This document shows, piece after piece, positions 1 to 9,073 of a DNA stretch of 60,663 nucleotides. Source of the stretch: Promethearchaeota archaeon. GTDB lineage: Archaea > Asgardarchaeota > Lokiarchaeia > Sigyniarchaeales > SOKP01. The stretch is taken from NCBI GenBank assembly GCA_019058425.1, contig JAHPYZ010000017.1, positions 1-60,663 of the forward strand. The letters run 5' to 3'. The position numbers were made by a program, and so were the translations under genes. Below the pieces are notes generated by a model. It had not been told where the DNA came from. It was given only the letters and a program-made list of their open reading frames with translations, and did no database searches. Each line of letters starts with the position of its first letter. The first letter of the stretch is position 1.

Positions 1-26
1 AATAAAAACAGAGGAAATTGAGTGAA

Positions 27-557
27 ATGGCACGTCCATATCAAAAAGCTAACATTCCTGGTCCTGAAATGGGTACTTCGGTTTCAGATCCATCAGTAAT
101 AGCGAATTTACTTAAAACTCCTAAAAAGAAAGTACTAATTATTGGTGCTGAATCTTTAAATTGGGAACTTGGAGAAAAAAAAGTTGCAGATTATTTTATA
201 GATATTGCAAACAAAATTGATTGTCATGTAGTTAGTACTGGTCATACATATAGTTATTTAAAGGATAAAATTGAACTTGGAAAATTATATGATATGTCTC
301 TAATTAACATTACAAATCGTTTATGTGATAAAGAATGGTCTGGTTTAAATGGAGAGGGGCAATATTCAATGGCGATTTTCGGTGGACACCTAGTATTCTA
401 TGTCTCTCAGGCACTATCTCGAATCAAAAACTTCACAAACTGGGTGAAAACAGTTGAATTGGATAAATATTCTCATCCAAATGCCAGATTTAGTCTACCA
501 AATCTAAGCGATGAAGATTGGAAATTATTTTTAGAAAGCTTGATTGAAAAATTATAA
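27..557 (+). CDS. cdhB: CO dehydrogenase/acetyl-CoA synthase epsilon subunit (CdhB)
   Basis: Small accessory subunit of the archaeal CODH/acetyl-CoA decarbonylase-synthase complex, which associates with the catalytic CdhA subunit in the cytoplasm and works in the Wood-Ljungdahl pathway. About 176 residues, the usual size for the family. The N-terminus (ANIPGPEMGT), the beta-strand VLIIGAES near residue 38 and the late FTNWVKTVELDKYSHPNA segment fit CdhB. I prefer the ATG at 27: an in-frame TTG lies at 18, but the GAGG at 11-14 sits too close to it and is well spaced for 27. cdhC follows after 36 nt, so the two are probably cotranscribed. The catalytic alpha subunit would lie upstream, outside the window. 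Confidence 0.85.
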   Translation: MARPYQKANIPGPEMGTSVSDPSVIANLLKTPKKKVLIIGAESLNWELGEKKVADYFIDIANKIDCHVVSTGHTYSYLKDKIELGKLYDMSLINITNRLCDKEWSGLNGEGQYSMAIFGGHLVFYVSQALSRIKNFTNWVKTVELDKYSHPNARFSLPNLSDEDWKLFLESLIEKL

Positions 558-593
558 AAAAGATTAAGAGAAAATTAAGAGGAGATTATTTGT

Positions 594-2030
594 ATGAGTT
601 TCAGCGATTTACCTTTTGATGTGGGACCTGTTTATGAAGGCGAACGCATTAGAGGTAATCAAATGTATGTAGAGCTTGGAGGACCTAAAGTAGAGAAGCA
701 TTTTGAGCTTGTAAGAGTTAAAAAAGATAAAGAAATTGAAGATGGAAAAGTTACAATTATAGGCCCTAATATAAAGGACATGGAAGTAGGGGGGCGTTAT
801 CCTATTGGAATCTTAGTAGAAGTTGCTGGACCTGAACTAGAAGAAGATTTAGAGGCTGTTTTCGAGCGAAGAGTTCACGAATTCTGCAACTTTGTGAATG
901 GGATAATGCATTTAAACCAAAGATATACGAACTGGATGAGATTCTCGAAGAGTTTAGTAGAAAAGGGTTTTAATGACCTCAATATGCTAGGAACGGTTCT
1001 AATCCGATTGTATAAAGCAGAGCTTCCAATCATTAAAAAAGCACAGGTAACAATTTATACAGATCCCGATAAAATTGAAGAACCCTATGAGTTTGCTTTA
1101 GGAATATATAATAAGAGAGATGAGAGAGCTCGAAGTATAAATGATGAAGATGTAGATATGTTTTACGGTTGTGTTCTTTGCCAATCATTTGCTCCAACCC
1201 ATGCTTGCTGTATTACACCAAATCGTATGAGTTTATGTGGTTCAATTTCATGGTTTGATGCAAGAGCAGCAGCTAGAGTTGATCCAAAAGGGCCTCTTTT
1301 TGAAGTACCTATGGGTAAGTGTTTAAATGAATTAGCAGGTGAATTTGAAGGAGTTAATGAAATGATTAAAAAACGTTCACTTGGAGAAATAGATAGAATT
1401 TATCTCTACAGTGGAATGGAATATCCTCACACCTCATGTGGATGTTTTGAAGCGATTGATTTCTTTATTCCCGAGACTGGTGCAGGTCATGGAATTATTG
1501 ATCGAAATCATGATGGAGTCGCTATTAATGGTCTTCCTTTTAGTGCTATGGCTAACCAAACGGGTGGAGGAAAGCAAATGCCTGGCTTTAATGGTATAAG
1601 TATACAATATATCATATCTCCCAAGTATCAAAAATATGATGGAATAAATTCGGGATTAAAGGGAGGTATTTATACTATCGTATGGATGGGTAAAACTGTT
1701 AAAGATCGCGTTTATGAATTCCTTCCCGAAGATCTAAGAGATAAAATCCCCACTGAAGAAGATGTTGTAGACTTAAGCGATTTACCAGCATGGTTAGAGA
1801 AAGTAGGTCATCCAATTATTGAAACTGAAGAGTATAAAGCAGCTGTTAGCGGAGTAGAAGAGGAAGAAGAGTGGGAGGAAGAAGGCGCTATGGTTCCAAT
1901 GGGCACTGTAGGAATGACCATCCCGGGTGTTGGTGGTGCAGGAGGATTTAAAGTCATCTTAAAAAACTGTAAAATTCACGCAGAATCTATAATCATCAAA
2001 AAGATTGAACCAAAACGAAAGAAAAAATAA
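594..2030 (+). CDS. cdhC: Acetyl-CoA synthase beta subunit (CdhC), A-cluster protein
   Basis: Catalytic subunit that joins a methyl group, CO and CoA into acetyl-CoA (or splits it) at the Ni-Ni-[4Fe-4S] A-cluster. All expected ligands are present: C193, C196, C205 and C215 (YGCVLCQSFAPTHACC...LCG), then C282 and C284 in the SCGC motif. Their spacings match those of the bacterial enzyme (3, 9, 10, 67 and 2 residues). At 478 residues it is the short archaeal form without the bacterial N-terminal domain, ending in an acidic stretch, a Gly-rich segment and a Lys-rich tail typical of CdhC. A GAGGAGAT Shine-Dalgarno sequence precedes the ATG. An uninterrupted T-run follows the stop. Confidence 0.96.
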   Translation: MSFSDLPFDVGPVYEGERIRGNQMYVELGGPKVEKHFELVRVKKDKEIEDGKVTIIGPNIKDMEVGGRYPIGILVEVAGPELEEDLEAVFERRVHEFCNFVNGIMHLNQRYTNWMRFSKSLVEKGFNDLNMLGTVLIRLYKAELPIIKKAQVTIYTDPDKIEEPYEFALGIYNKRDERARSINDEDVDMFYGCVLCQSFAPTHACCITPNRMSLCGSISWFDARAAARVDPKGPLFEVPMGKCLNELAGEFEGVNEMIKKRSLGEIDRIYLYSGMEYPHTSCGCFEAIDFFIPETGAGHGIIDRNHDGVAINGLPFSAMANQTGGGKQMPGFNGISIQYIISPKYQKYDGINSGLKGGIYTIVWMGKTVKDRVYEFLPEDLRDKIPTEEDVVDLSDLPAWLEKVGHPIIETEEYKAAVSGVEEEEEWEEEGAMVPMGTVGMTIPGVGGAGGFKVILKNCKIHAESIIIKKIEPKRKKK

Positions 2031-2040
2031 TCATTTATAT

Positions 2041-2069
2041 TCTTATTTTTTTTTTGAATTTTTATTTCT
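2041..2069 (+). terminator. Poly-T transcription terminator after cdhC
   Basis: A run of ten T (2046-2055) and a second T-rich stretch directly follow the cdhC stop codon. Intrinsic termination at oligo-T runs is established for archaea. The rest of the 2031-2295 gap shows no gene or clear repeat. Confidence 0.55.
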
Positions 2070-2295
2070 AACTTGTTGTTTTTAGAAGTATAACAAAAGG
2101 ATTTCTAATTAGATTTAAATAGTGATTAAATACTTTTATCAATATTAGAGAGAATTCGATTATATTGATATGATCAAACTTTCAATGTGTGTAGATTTTC
2201 TAAAAAATAATTAATAAATTGGTTGAGGATTTCATTTTTAGAATAGTTTAACCAAATTTAATTTGGTTTCTATTTAATTACAAAAATGTTATGAA

Positions 2296-2841
2296 ATGAT
2301 TAAAATGAAAGAAGATTTAGCTTATAAGATATGCATTTTTGGAGAAACTCGTGTAGGAAAAACAACGCTAGCTAGGCGTTATCTTACAGGTTATTTTGAA
2401 GAAGATATTAAACTTACTATGGGAGCAGAAATTCTGGTAAAATTTTTAACTATTGGAAATAAAAGAATAGTATTACAGGTATGGGATTTTGGAGGAGAAA
2501 GTATGTTTAATTTCTTGTTACCTATGTATTCAAGAGGATCTTTTGGAGGTATTTTTATGTTTGATCTTACAAGAGAAGCGACATTAGAAAGAATTGAAGT
2601 GTGGTTAGATTGCTTCAGAGATGGTTTATCTTTTGAAAAAGAGAAGATTCCTATTTTGTTAGTTGGAGGAAAGTTGGATCTTCAAGATCAAATAGTTGTC
2701 TCACGAGAGAAGGTAGAAAAGATTGTAAAGCAATATAATTTATTTAACTATATTGAATGCAGCTCTAAAACAGGAATAAACATAGAAGCAATTTTCGAAA
2801 CTTTAGTAAAACAAATTTTAAAGAAGGTTAAGATAATATAA
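2296..2841 (+). CDS. Ras/Rab-like small GTPase with altered G4 motif
   Basis: Single-domain 181-residue small GTPase of the Ras superfamily type that is abundant in Asgard archaea. P-loop G16-ETRVGKT-T24, switch I Thr41, G3 WDFGGE (D64-E68), G4 region G125-KLD-128, G5 C155-SSK-T159. Two deviations stand out. The Asn of the NKxD base-recognition motif is replaced by Gly125, and the position of Ras Gln61 is Glu68. There is no C-terminal cysteine for prenylation; the tail is Lys-rich. An alternative start is Met4. The next two genes encode 7TM proteins with longin-like domains, a fold used by known small-GTPase regulators, so a functional link is plausible but inferred. Confidence 0.88.
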   Translation: MIKMKEDLAYKICIFGETRVGKTTLARRYLTGYFEEDIKLTMGAEILVKFLTIGNKRIVLQVWDFGGESMFNFLLPMYSRGSFGGIFMFDLTREATLERIEVWLDCFRDGLSFEKEKIPILLVGGKLDLQDQIVVSREKVEKIVKQYNLFNYIECSSKTGINIEAIFETLVKQILKKVKII

Positions 2842-2974
2842 ATGATTAAATATTCAAATAGGATATTTAATAGTGAATAAAAGAAAATTTTATCATATTT
2901 ATTTTAATCTTAGAATAATTCTATTAAAACATACAAATTCAGATCAAAATTCTTAATTGTCATAAATATAAAAA

Positions 2975-4120
2975 ATGATTTCTCAAATTGATATAGGTAT
3001 AGAACTACAATTCATTACCTATTTAATACCGGTAATAATTGGTATCCAATTAGCTTTTTATTTTTTTTATCAGTATTACAAAATTAGAGATGCAAATCTT
3101 CCTTTAAACAGAGTTCTATTAGCTTTTGGATCATTTATCTTTTTTATGATATTAGGTCCATTATTTATTCAATTCTCACGAAATTTTATTGAGAATGGGG
3201 TATTATATGAAATTGTGTCTAGAATTGGATGGTTTTTAGCATTTTTTTCAACAATCAGTGTTTCTCTTTTCATAATCAGGAAAGATTTTTCGATAATTAT
3301 CAATCTTCAGATTGCCAAAATCTTACTTATTCTAAATTTAATCCCTGTTATAATTGTATTCATTGTTCCTTCTATGCGTTCACCCATTTTTATTATGAGT
3401 ATTATTTTTGTTATTCTTAATGGCTTGAATATTTTAAGATTTCAAGTTATTTTGATTAAAAGATCGATAGGGATTATCAAAAAAAAGTTCAAATTATTTT
3501 TTATAGGAGCTATTATCAGTTTATTTGCTTTAATTTTTGCTGTATTAGTTGGTTTAGGAGTTTTACCCCCATTTATTAATGAAATAATATATTTTATAGG
3601 AGTTAGTGAATTATTTATAGGATTCATCACTATATCGTTATCTGTTCATAATTTTCCCCCATTTTATGAATTCGAATGGAGGGAGAACCTCCTAAGGTTA
3701 CTTATAATTAATCAAAAAAACAAAAATTGTCTCTATAGTTATAGCTTTATTGAAAAATTAGGAAAAAAAGCGATATCGAATAAAAAATATCCTGTTAATT
3801 ATGATGAGTTATTTTCCCGTGGTATATTAGGCATCGATTCGATTATTACAACTATTACTAGAACTAAAGATCAAAGAATAAATAAAATAAAACAAGGAGA
3901 TTTTCATATTTTCTTAGATTATGGATCAGATCAACCATATCTAACATACGTTTTGATTGTAAAAATGGATTTAATTAGCACATATCATCTTTTAAAATCT
4001 ATAAGAATTCGTTTTGAGTCATTTTTTAAAGAGATATTGTTAAATTTAGATGAATTAAAGGAAGAGCATTTACAATTATTTGAAAGTTTTAACATTAATC
4101 TAAATAAGATTTTACAATAA
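2975..4120 (+). CDS. 7TM protein with C-terminal longin/roadblock-like domain (paralogue 1)
   Basis: Function unknown. Residues 1-225 hold seven predicted membrane helices. They are followed by a PPFYEFEW linker and a soluble domain (about 235-381) whose predicted order is beta-beta-alpha-beta-beta-alpha: LLRLLIINQ...CLYSYSF, GILGIDSIITTI, FHIFLDYG, YVLIVKMD, LKSIRIRFESFFKEIL. That order suits the longin/roadblock (profilin-like) fold. The next gene, 13 nt downstream, is a paralogue with the same architecture and the same linker (PPFYEFDW). The arrangement suggests a membrane sensor delivering a signal through a GTPase-regulatory fold. The fold assignment is my inference from pattern, not from a search. 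Confidence 0.6.
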   Translation: MISQIDIGIELQFITYLIPVIIGIQLAFYFFYQYYKIRDANLPLNRVLLAFGSFIFFMILGPLFIQFSRNFIENGVLYEIVSRIGWFLAFFSTISVSLFIIRKDFSIIINLQIAKILLILNLIPVIIVFIVPSMRSPIFIMSIIFVILNGLNILRFQVILIKRSIGIIKKKFKLFFIGAIISLFALIFAVLVGLGVLPPFINEIIYFIGVSELFIGFITISLSVHNFPPFYEFEWRENLLRLLIINQKNKNCLYSYSFIEKLGKKAISNKKYPVNYDELFSRGILGIDSIITTITRTKDQRINKIKQGDFHIFLDYGSDQPYLTYVLIVKMDLISTYHLLKSIRIRFESFFKEILLNLDELKEEHLQLFESFNINLNKILQ

Positions 4121-4133
4121 TTAGAAAAATAAA

Positions 4134-5252
4134 ATGATATTTATAGAATATCCTATTACAGGTTCACTAAGAATGCTATTAATAGTAATGGAATCTATTT
4201 TTACTTTTTTTTCTTTTGAATTCGGTATATTACTTCTAATTAAGTATAGAAAACAGTCAAGAAATCTTAAAAATACTCAAGATCTGGGATTTTCTTCACT
4301 ATTTTTCGGTTTTTCAATAATGAGATTATTCTTTATTGTAGCAAACTACTATACTGTAGATAATATTCTTACTCCTTTTATGATTTGGGACGAAGGAAGT
4401 TACAGAACGCTTTTTTTGAATTTTGGATATCTCTCAATAATGATAGGAACTCTAATCTTTTCATATTACATGGAGAAGTATAAAAAAATCCTTTTTAGAA
4501 AATTATTTTTTTCAATTAGTTATTTTGTTTTATTATTAGTTTCATTAGTAATTTTTGTTTTTAATCTAGAATTCATTAATTTCCTTTCAATTCTATCATG
4601 GATTTTGTTTATTTTTTTGATTATTATTTACGGAAAAGATTTTGGTAAAAAATCGAAAATACAAGGAATTCTTTCAAAGGGACTTTTAAAATTAACTTTA
4701 TCATTAATACTTATACTAATAGGCTATATTGTTTCTATGGATTTAATTGTTGAATTTATAGGTCTTATAGCTCAGTTTTTAGGAGTTATCATCCAATTAA
4801 TAGCAATTTGCTTGATCTTCATTTTCTTTAGAAAAATCCCACCCTTTTATGAATTTGATTGGAAAGATAAAATTGAAAGTTTATATATCTTAAATAAAAA
4901 TGGAATATGTTTATATAATCGATCTTTTATTAATAACATTGAACCTTTAGAAGAACAATTCATATCTGGAGCTTTTGCTTCCTTGAATATAATGCTTGAT
5001 GAATTGATTCAAAGTACCCCGAATACTGTTTCTATTATAAAGAAAAAGGGAAAAAATGTAAATATATTTTCTGGAAAATATATTACAGGTGTTTTAATTA
5101 GTCAAGAGGAATTGAAATATTTTACACATATACTAAAAAAATTAGTTTTAAGAGTTGAAGAAATATATTGGAATATTTTAAATAATTGGAATGGAGATCT
5201 AACTATTTTTAATCCTGTTAAAAATATTATTGATGAGTTATTTTTAATATAA
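4134..5252 (+). CDS. 7TM protein with C-terminal longin/roadblock-like domain (paralogue 2)
   Basis: Paralogue of the preceding gene, 372 residues, probably cotranscribed (13-nt gap). Seven hydrophobic helices span about 1-235, then PPFYEFDWKDK and a soluble domain: IESLYILNKNGICLYNRSF (beta hairpin), GAFASLNIMLDELIQ (helix), VSIIKKKGKNVNIFSGKYITGVLIS (strands) and a long final helix. Outside the shared linker and hairpin, identity to the first copy is low, so the duplication is old or the domains have specialised. Longin/roadblock proteins often act as pairs, so the two tails could form a heterodimer. Function unknown. Confidence 0.58.
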   Translation: MIFIEYPITGSLRMLLIVMESIFTFFSFEFGILLLIKYRKQSRNLKNTQDLGFSSLFFGFSIMRLFFIVANYYTVDNILTPFMIWDEGSYRTLFLNFGYLSIMIGTLIFSYYMEKYKKILFRKLFFSISYFVLLLVSLVIFVFNLEFINFLSILSWILFIFLIIIYGKDFGKKSKIQGILSKGLLKLTLSLILILIGYIVSMDLIVEFIGLIAQFLGVIIQLIAICLIFIFFRKIPPFYEFDWKDKIESLYILNKNGICLYNRSFINNIEPLEEQFISGAFASLNIMLDELIQSTPNTVSIIKKKGKNVNIFSGKYITGVLISQEELKYFTHILKKLVLRVEEIYWNILNNWNGDLTIFNPVKNIIDELFLI

Positions 5253-5552
5253 CTTATTTTAATGAAAATCTTAATCTTTTAGCATTCTCCTTTAATGATA
5301 GTTCTTTAGCAATTTTCATACAAAGAAGTCGATTTTTACTATAAAAAAGTAAGTTTTATCACTATTTTTTATATCTAAATATCGACATTTTTTTTTCTTT
5401 TACAGTATTGTTGTGCTATCGCGACGGAATAATCTTAAAAACACTTATATTTAAATATTAAAATTTCGTCGGTTATTAGTGGTATTCTTATAAGAATATT
5501 AGTCAATTGCGATTTGGCTTAATTTACATCATAAATCACCAATTTCACTAAA
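5253..5552. promoter_or_regulatory. Intergenic region with perfect 16-bp palindrome
   Basis: 300 bases without a gene. It contains a perfect palindrome TATTCTTATAAGAATA at 5483-5498, 55 bp before the next start. There is also an imperfect inverted repeat, CGACGGAAT near 5421 against ATTTCGTCG near 5463. Both lie where an operator or promoter of the downstream gene would be expected. Confidence 0.35.
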
Positions 5553-6005
5553 ATGATTCGAGAAGCTGGAATACTCTTCCATGGAATTCCCATTATATTC
5601 ACTAGCTATCATAGAGCTAGCAAAAAACAAACAAATTTAGTTTGTTCAAGTGGTTTACTTAGTGGGCTTTTGGGATTTGCTGAATGTTTAATGGAGCCTG
5701 TAGAATATTTTGAAAGTGATAAATATTCCATAGTTTTTAAGAAAGGAATAATAAATGACTTGTTTAGAGACGATCAGGAAATTGTTGCTTTCATAGTTAT
5801 GGATAAAGATTTTAATCTGGAAAAATATTTACATAAAACAGTTTTTCCCCTATTGGGAAAATTATTAAAGAAATTTATTGCTCAGTTTGATGGCTGTAAT
5901 CTTACAAAAGTTGGTCAATTTGAACCTTTTAGAATAATATTAAATAAAGTTTTTGGAACAGGAACTCAAACTTTTGAAGAAAGAGTAGTTTCTTTATTAA
6001 CCTAA
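5553..6005 (+). CDS. Stand-alone longin/roadblock-like protein
   Basis: 150-residue soluble protein whose predicted secondary structure resembles the tails of the two upstream 7TM proteins: strand-turn-strand (EAGILFHGIPIIFTSYH), helix (SGLLSGLLGFAECLM), strands (VEYFESDKYSIVFKKG, EIVAFIVMDKD), then a long helix (YLHKTVFPLLGKLLKKFIAQF). Asgard genomes encode many small proteins of this kind, and longin/roadblock proteins in other organisms regulate small GTPases (for example MglB or the Mon1-Ccz1 longin domains). Its own promoter region carries a 16-bp palindrome. The exact role is unknown. The fold call rests on pattern only. Confidence 0.5.
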   Translation: MIREAGILFHGIPIIFTSYHRASKKQTNLVCSSGLLSGLLGFAECLMEPVEYFESDKYSIVFKKGIINDLFRDDQEIVAFIVMDKDFNLEKYLHKTVFPLLGKLLKKFIAQFDGCNLTKVGQFEPFRIILNKVFGTGTQTFEERVVSLLT

Positions 6006-6022
6006 TTATTAGATTTAAAGTA

Positions 6023-7120
6023 TTAGGGAATAAATTGCTGTTTTATCATATTAAATAGTGGTTTAATAGTATCGATACAATTCACATCTGATAAATTCCA
6101 GTTACCATTTGGATAATAAGCGAATATAATTGAATCAAACAAAGTCCAATTTACATTACTAAAACCAATATCGTATCCCACCACCTTAAATCCTTTTTTC
6201 AAAGCAAGAGTCATAGAAGATATGCCATTTTCAGTAGTTGGAATTTTCCAAATGATTATTCTCCAATTTTTGTTTATTTTTATTAAGTTATTGAGTGATT
6301 TTTCTTTAATGTAGCCAAATAATTTCACATGTGCTAAATAGTAATCTTTAGAAACACCATAAAGCTCATATCCTTTATTCTTTTTATCTTTTTTAAGGGT
6401 TATTGTATCATTATTCATTTGCTTAGTTTGACTCTTAATATATTCATATAGGAAGATTAAATCATCGTTATCTAATAGAAACACATTTCTATCTCTTTTC
6501 TTCCATAGGGTTCTAAATATCATTGAAAAATGTACTGTACTGAATTCTTCATTTTGGTGGGAACATGGGTGATTATCATCAAAATTAAAATCTCTGTTAT
6601 CTACTAATGTAATGTGACTAGGAATTATACCATAAGGTATTGCACCCGCAGTTTGAGCAGATGTTTGCACCTTAGTCAGTGGAGCACGAACTTCAGTATT
6701 AAGTCTTAAAACTTCTTTAAATTGAGGCATTTTTGTAACAGTTAAAAGCCCTGCAGCTGCTAAATTCGTTGTAATTCCTTTCCTTCGAAAATCTTTCTTT
6801 ATCATTAAACTCCCCGCGTGGGCAATGTATCTTTCTTTATCAACTAAAGCACAACCAACAGTAATGTTATTTTCTAATAAATCGCTTAGAACCCAAAATT
6901 TATTAGGTTTTGAGATGTCATTTTTTAGAAGTTCGATATCATAAACATAAGGATAAGGATATTTATAACCGTAGCTTTCTTTGAACAGAGATGATATATT
7001 TGGTGCATCTTTCGGAGTGGCAAACCTTAATCCATATTGCTGTCCATTTTTAAATATAATTTTTTTAAAATAAAAATCCTCTTCTTGAAGATCTAATCCT
7101 TTTTTTGTGATGGTTGCCAT
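6023..7120 (-). CDS. GNAT-family acetyltransferase
   Basis: 365-residue protein with an N-terminal GNAT domain (about 25-170). A start strand (YGLRFATPKDAPNISSLF), a central region (ERYIAHAGSLMIKKDFRRKGITTNLAAAGL) and the RRKG-I-TTNL acetyl-CoA pyrophosphate-binding loop near residue 113 are visible. The C-terminal half (170-365) may be a second, degenerate GNAT-like domain: SLNNLIKINKNWRIIIWKIPTTENGISSMTLALKKGFKVVGYD resembles the last strands of the fold. The substrate cannot be read from sequence. It converges with the preceding gene, with 17 nt between the stops. Confidence 0.75.
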   Translation of the reverse strand: MATITKKGLDLQEEDFYFKKIIFKNGQQYGLRFATPKDAPNISSLFKESYGYKYPYPYVYDIELLKNDISKPNKFWVLSDLLENNITVGCALVDKERYIAHAGSLMIKKDFRRKGITTNLAAAGLLTVTKMPQFKEVLRLNTEVRAPLTKVQTSAQTAGAIPYGIIPSHITLVDNRDFNFDDNHPCSHQNEEFSTVHFSMIFRTLWKKRDRNVFLLDNDDLIFLYEYIKSQTKQMNNDTITLKKDKKNKGYELYGVSKDYYLAHVKLFGYIKEKSLNNLIKINKNWRIIIWKIPTTENGISSMTLALKKGFKVVGYDIGFSNVNWTLFDSIIFAYYPNGNWNLSDVNCIDTIKPLFNMIKQQFIP

Positions 7121-7277
7121 CCTAATATCCCGATCAGATTATAACCAGTTAATTAATTCTTCTCTGAGGAATTTATAAAATTTTCGCTTTTTTCACTTGA
7201 AAAAAATTAAAAATATATTCCATAATAATATTTCTAAAAAAAGTAATTTATTAAATTCAAGATAAAATGATGAAATA

Positions 7278-8039
7278 TTATTTTTTTAATTCGATTCCAA
7301 TCCCATAATACATCATATATCCCCAGATTATTACACTACTTATTGATAAAGTTATCATCAATCTAATTTCAGCATGAATATCAGCATCTAAAAGATTAAA
7401 TATAATACTAAAATATAAAATCACTGTTAATCCTAAAAAGCCAAATAAATAGAAAAACCACTTTCTTTTCAATTCCTTTGATTCAAACTGGAAGTAGATT
7501 TTAAAATTTGTATAATTTATTGGAATAAGTGTAAAAATAGACATAATTGAAACTACATAAATAAAAAATATAGGTCCCCATTTTGGAGTATTATTAATTA
7601 TTTGGACACCTAAAAGTGGAGCATTAGGATTGTCGACTATTTCTCCTATTAAGACTAATATTAACATACCTGTGAAGAGTAAAATCCCATAAAATAAAAT
7701 GTATCTATTTTGTCTTTTCACGGAATAAATAAGAGTTGATTCCAATATTATTATATTTACAATAAGAAGAAAGACTGGTCCAAAAAATATGAAGTAATTT
7801 GTTAAGAAATTAAGAACTAGGATGGTTATTCTATTAGTCATGGTCGCATAGACCATATTTAAAATAAACCCAATTATTAAACTAATAAAAAAACCGCTAA
7901 TAATAAAATTTAAACGTTGTCTTTTTCTCTTTAAAACTTTATAAGTGATTATTGAAAAATAGATTACCAAAATACCTAAAAACACATAAACCATTATAAT
8001 TCTTGGTAATTCAGATTGAAATAACGTTTTTTCCACCAC
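7278..8039 (-). CDS. Seven-transmembrane protein of unknown function
   Basis: 253 residues, nearly all membrane. Seven helices can be drawn (about 13-37, 43-68, 71-101, 112-134, 154-175, 193-217 and 226-248), with a short cytosolic tail GIGIELKK and no output domain. The layout recalls the 7TM sensor regions of the two longin-tailed proteins upstream and of 7TM histidine kinases, but no family was recognised. An imperfect palindrome, TTCTATATGTAGAA at 8056-8069, lies just upstream of its start. Confidence 0.5.
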   Translation of the reverse strand: MVEKTLFQSELPRIIMVYVFLGILVIYFSIITYKVLKRKRQRLNFIISGFFISLIIGFILNMVYATMTNRITILVLNFLTNYFIFFGPVFLLIVNIIILESTLIYSVKRQNRYILFYGILLFTGMLILVLIGEIVDNPNAPLLGVQIINNTPKWGPIFFIYVVSIMSIFTLIPINYTNFKIYFQFESKELKRKWFFYLFGFLGLTVILYFSIIFNLLDADIHAEIRLMITLSISSVIIWGYMMYYGIGIELKK

Positions 8040-8318
8040 TCTGAAGATTATTATTTTCTATATGTAGAATATTGGTTGCTCTTAAATATATAACTATACT
8101 CTCATCACTTTAAAAACAAATAATTAACCCAATATTTTTTCAACAAATCAATAAAACTTTTTAATTTAATTCTATCTTGAACAATTCGGAACAAATTGAT
8201 TTGGTATTTACCAAAAGCTAATAATTTAATTGTCACATAGTCAGAATTCTATTAATAGTTATTTGTTAAGAACTACACTTGAACTTTTATATGTATCGAA
8301 TTTTCTAGATTCATTTTA

Positions 8319-8897
8319 TCAATCTTCTCTACACAATTCCTTAAGTCTGTGAGTTACATTCCATTCTTTCATGAGGTATGCAACACTTTTAGGAACATAT
8401 TGTTCCCATTGTTCATCTTTAATCATATCTTCACGAATTTCACTTGAGCTAAGTCCTTTATTTTCGAGTGAAACTTCCCATAGAATATGAATACTTAATC
8501 CTAAAGATTCAAAATACTGTTTTTTTTGTCTGCCCCAGTCATCATAAATTGTTAGAAAGAAGATAGCATCTAATGGGACGTAATGTTTAAGTAATTCTGG
8601 AATGTTTACGGGAAATGGAACAATAGAAAATTCCGAATATTTTAAACCTTGCTCTAATAATGCAGCTTGTACCATCAAATAGCGTTCATAATAGGTTAAT
8701 GGATTTGCTATTGATGCACTTCTATGGGGATTTGCTTTCGAATCTCTTGTCAATGAAGGATCTGGATTAGTAATACCCACTACAAGATGGTTACATAGTT
8801 GTTTACCCGCTAAAAGATACTTAATGTGATCATTATGTAATACTTGAAATCTTCCGTGAATCACACCTATCTCATATTCAAAGTCCTTATTTTCCAT
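8319..8897 (-). CDS. Nicotinamide/nicotinate-nucleotide adenylyltransferase-like protein (NadM family)
   Basis: 192-residue nucleotidyltransferase of the HxxH superfamily, which would transfer AMP from ATP to NMN or NaMN to make NAD or its deamido form. The N-terminal GRFQVLHNDH motif (residues about 15-24) is the HxxH ATP-binding loop. LSSSEIRED near residue 149 is the ISSTxxR-type phosphate-binding motif. Length and motif spacing fit archaeal NadM. A nicotinate phosphoribosyltransferase lies 7 kb away, giving two steps of NAD salvage in one window. Another nucleotidyltransferase substrate cannot be excluded. Confidence 0.7.
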   Translation of the reverse strand: MENKDFEYEIGVIHGRFQVLHNDHIKYLLAGKQLCNHLVVGITNPDPSLTRDSKANPHRSASIANPLTYYERYLMVQAALLEQGLKYSEFSIVPFPVNIPELLKHYVPLDAIFFLTIYDDWGRQKKQYFESLGLSIHILWEVSLENKGLSSSEIREDMIKDEQWEQYVPKSVAYLMKEWNVTHRLKELCRED

Positions 8898-9051
8898 ATT
8901 AGCTCTTACCCAATTATATATTACAGTAAGTTGAATAATTCAAAAAATATTAATAATTTTGTTTAAAGAATCGATAACTTCTTCTTCACTACTTTTTAAG
9001 ACTTTCATTACTTAAAAAGCTGGTTTTGCTATAAATATTAAATTTACTTTT

Positions 9052-9066
9052 AACTATAGTATAGTT
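9052..9066. promoter_or_regulatory. Inverted repeat at the start of the Mre11-like gene
   Basis: AACTATAGTATAGTT is a perfect 7+1+7 inverted repeat ending 7 bp before the ATG at 9074. This is where a repressor would block initiation in an archaeal leader-poor gene. Confidence 0.35.
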
Positions 9067-9073
9067 TATTTTT

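Noticed and set aside
8056..8069. TTCTATATGTAGAA as another Pho-type element
   Set aside because: It is an imperfect palindrome with a different centre, stands alone and precedes a 7TM gene with no phosphate link.
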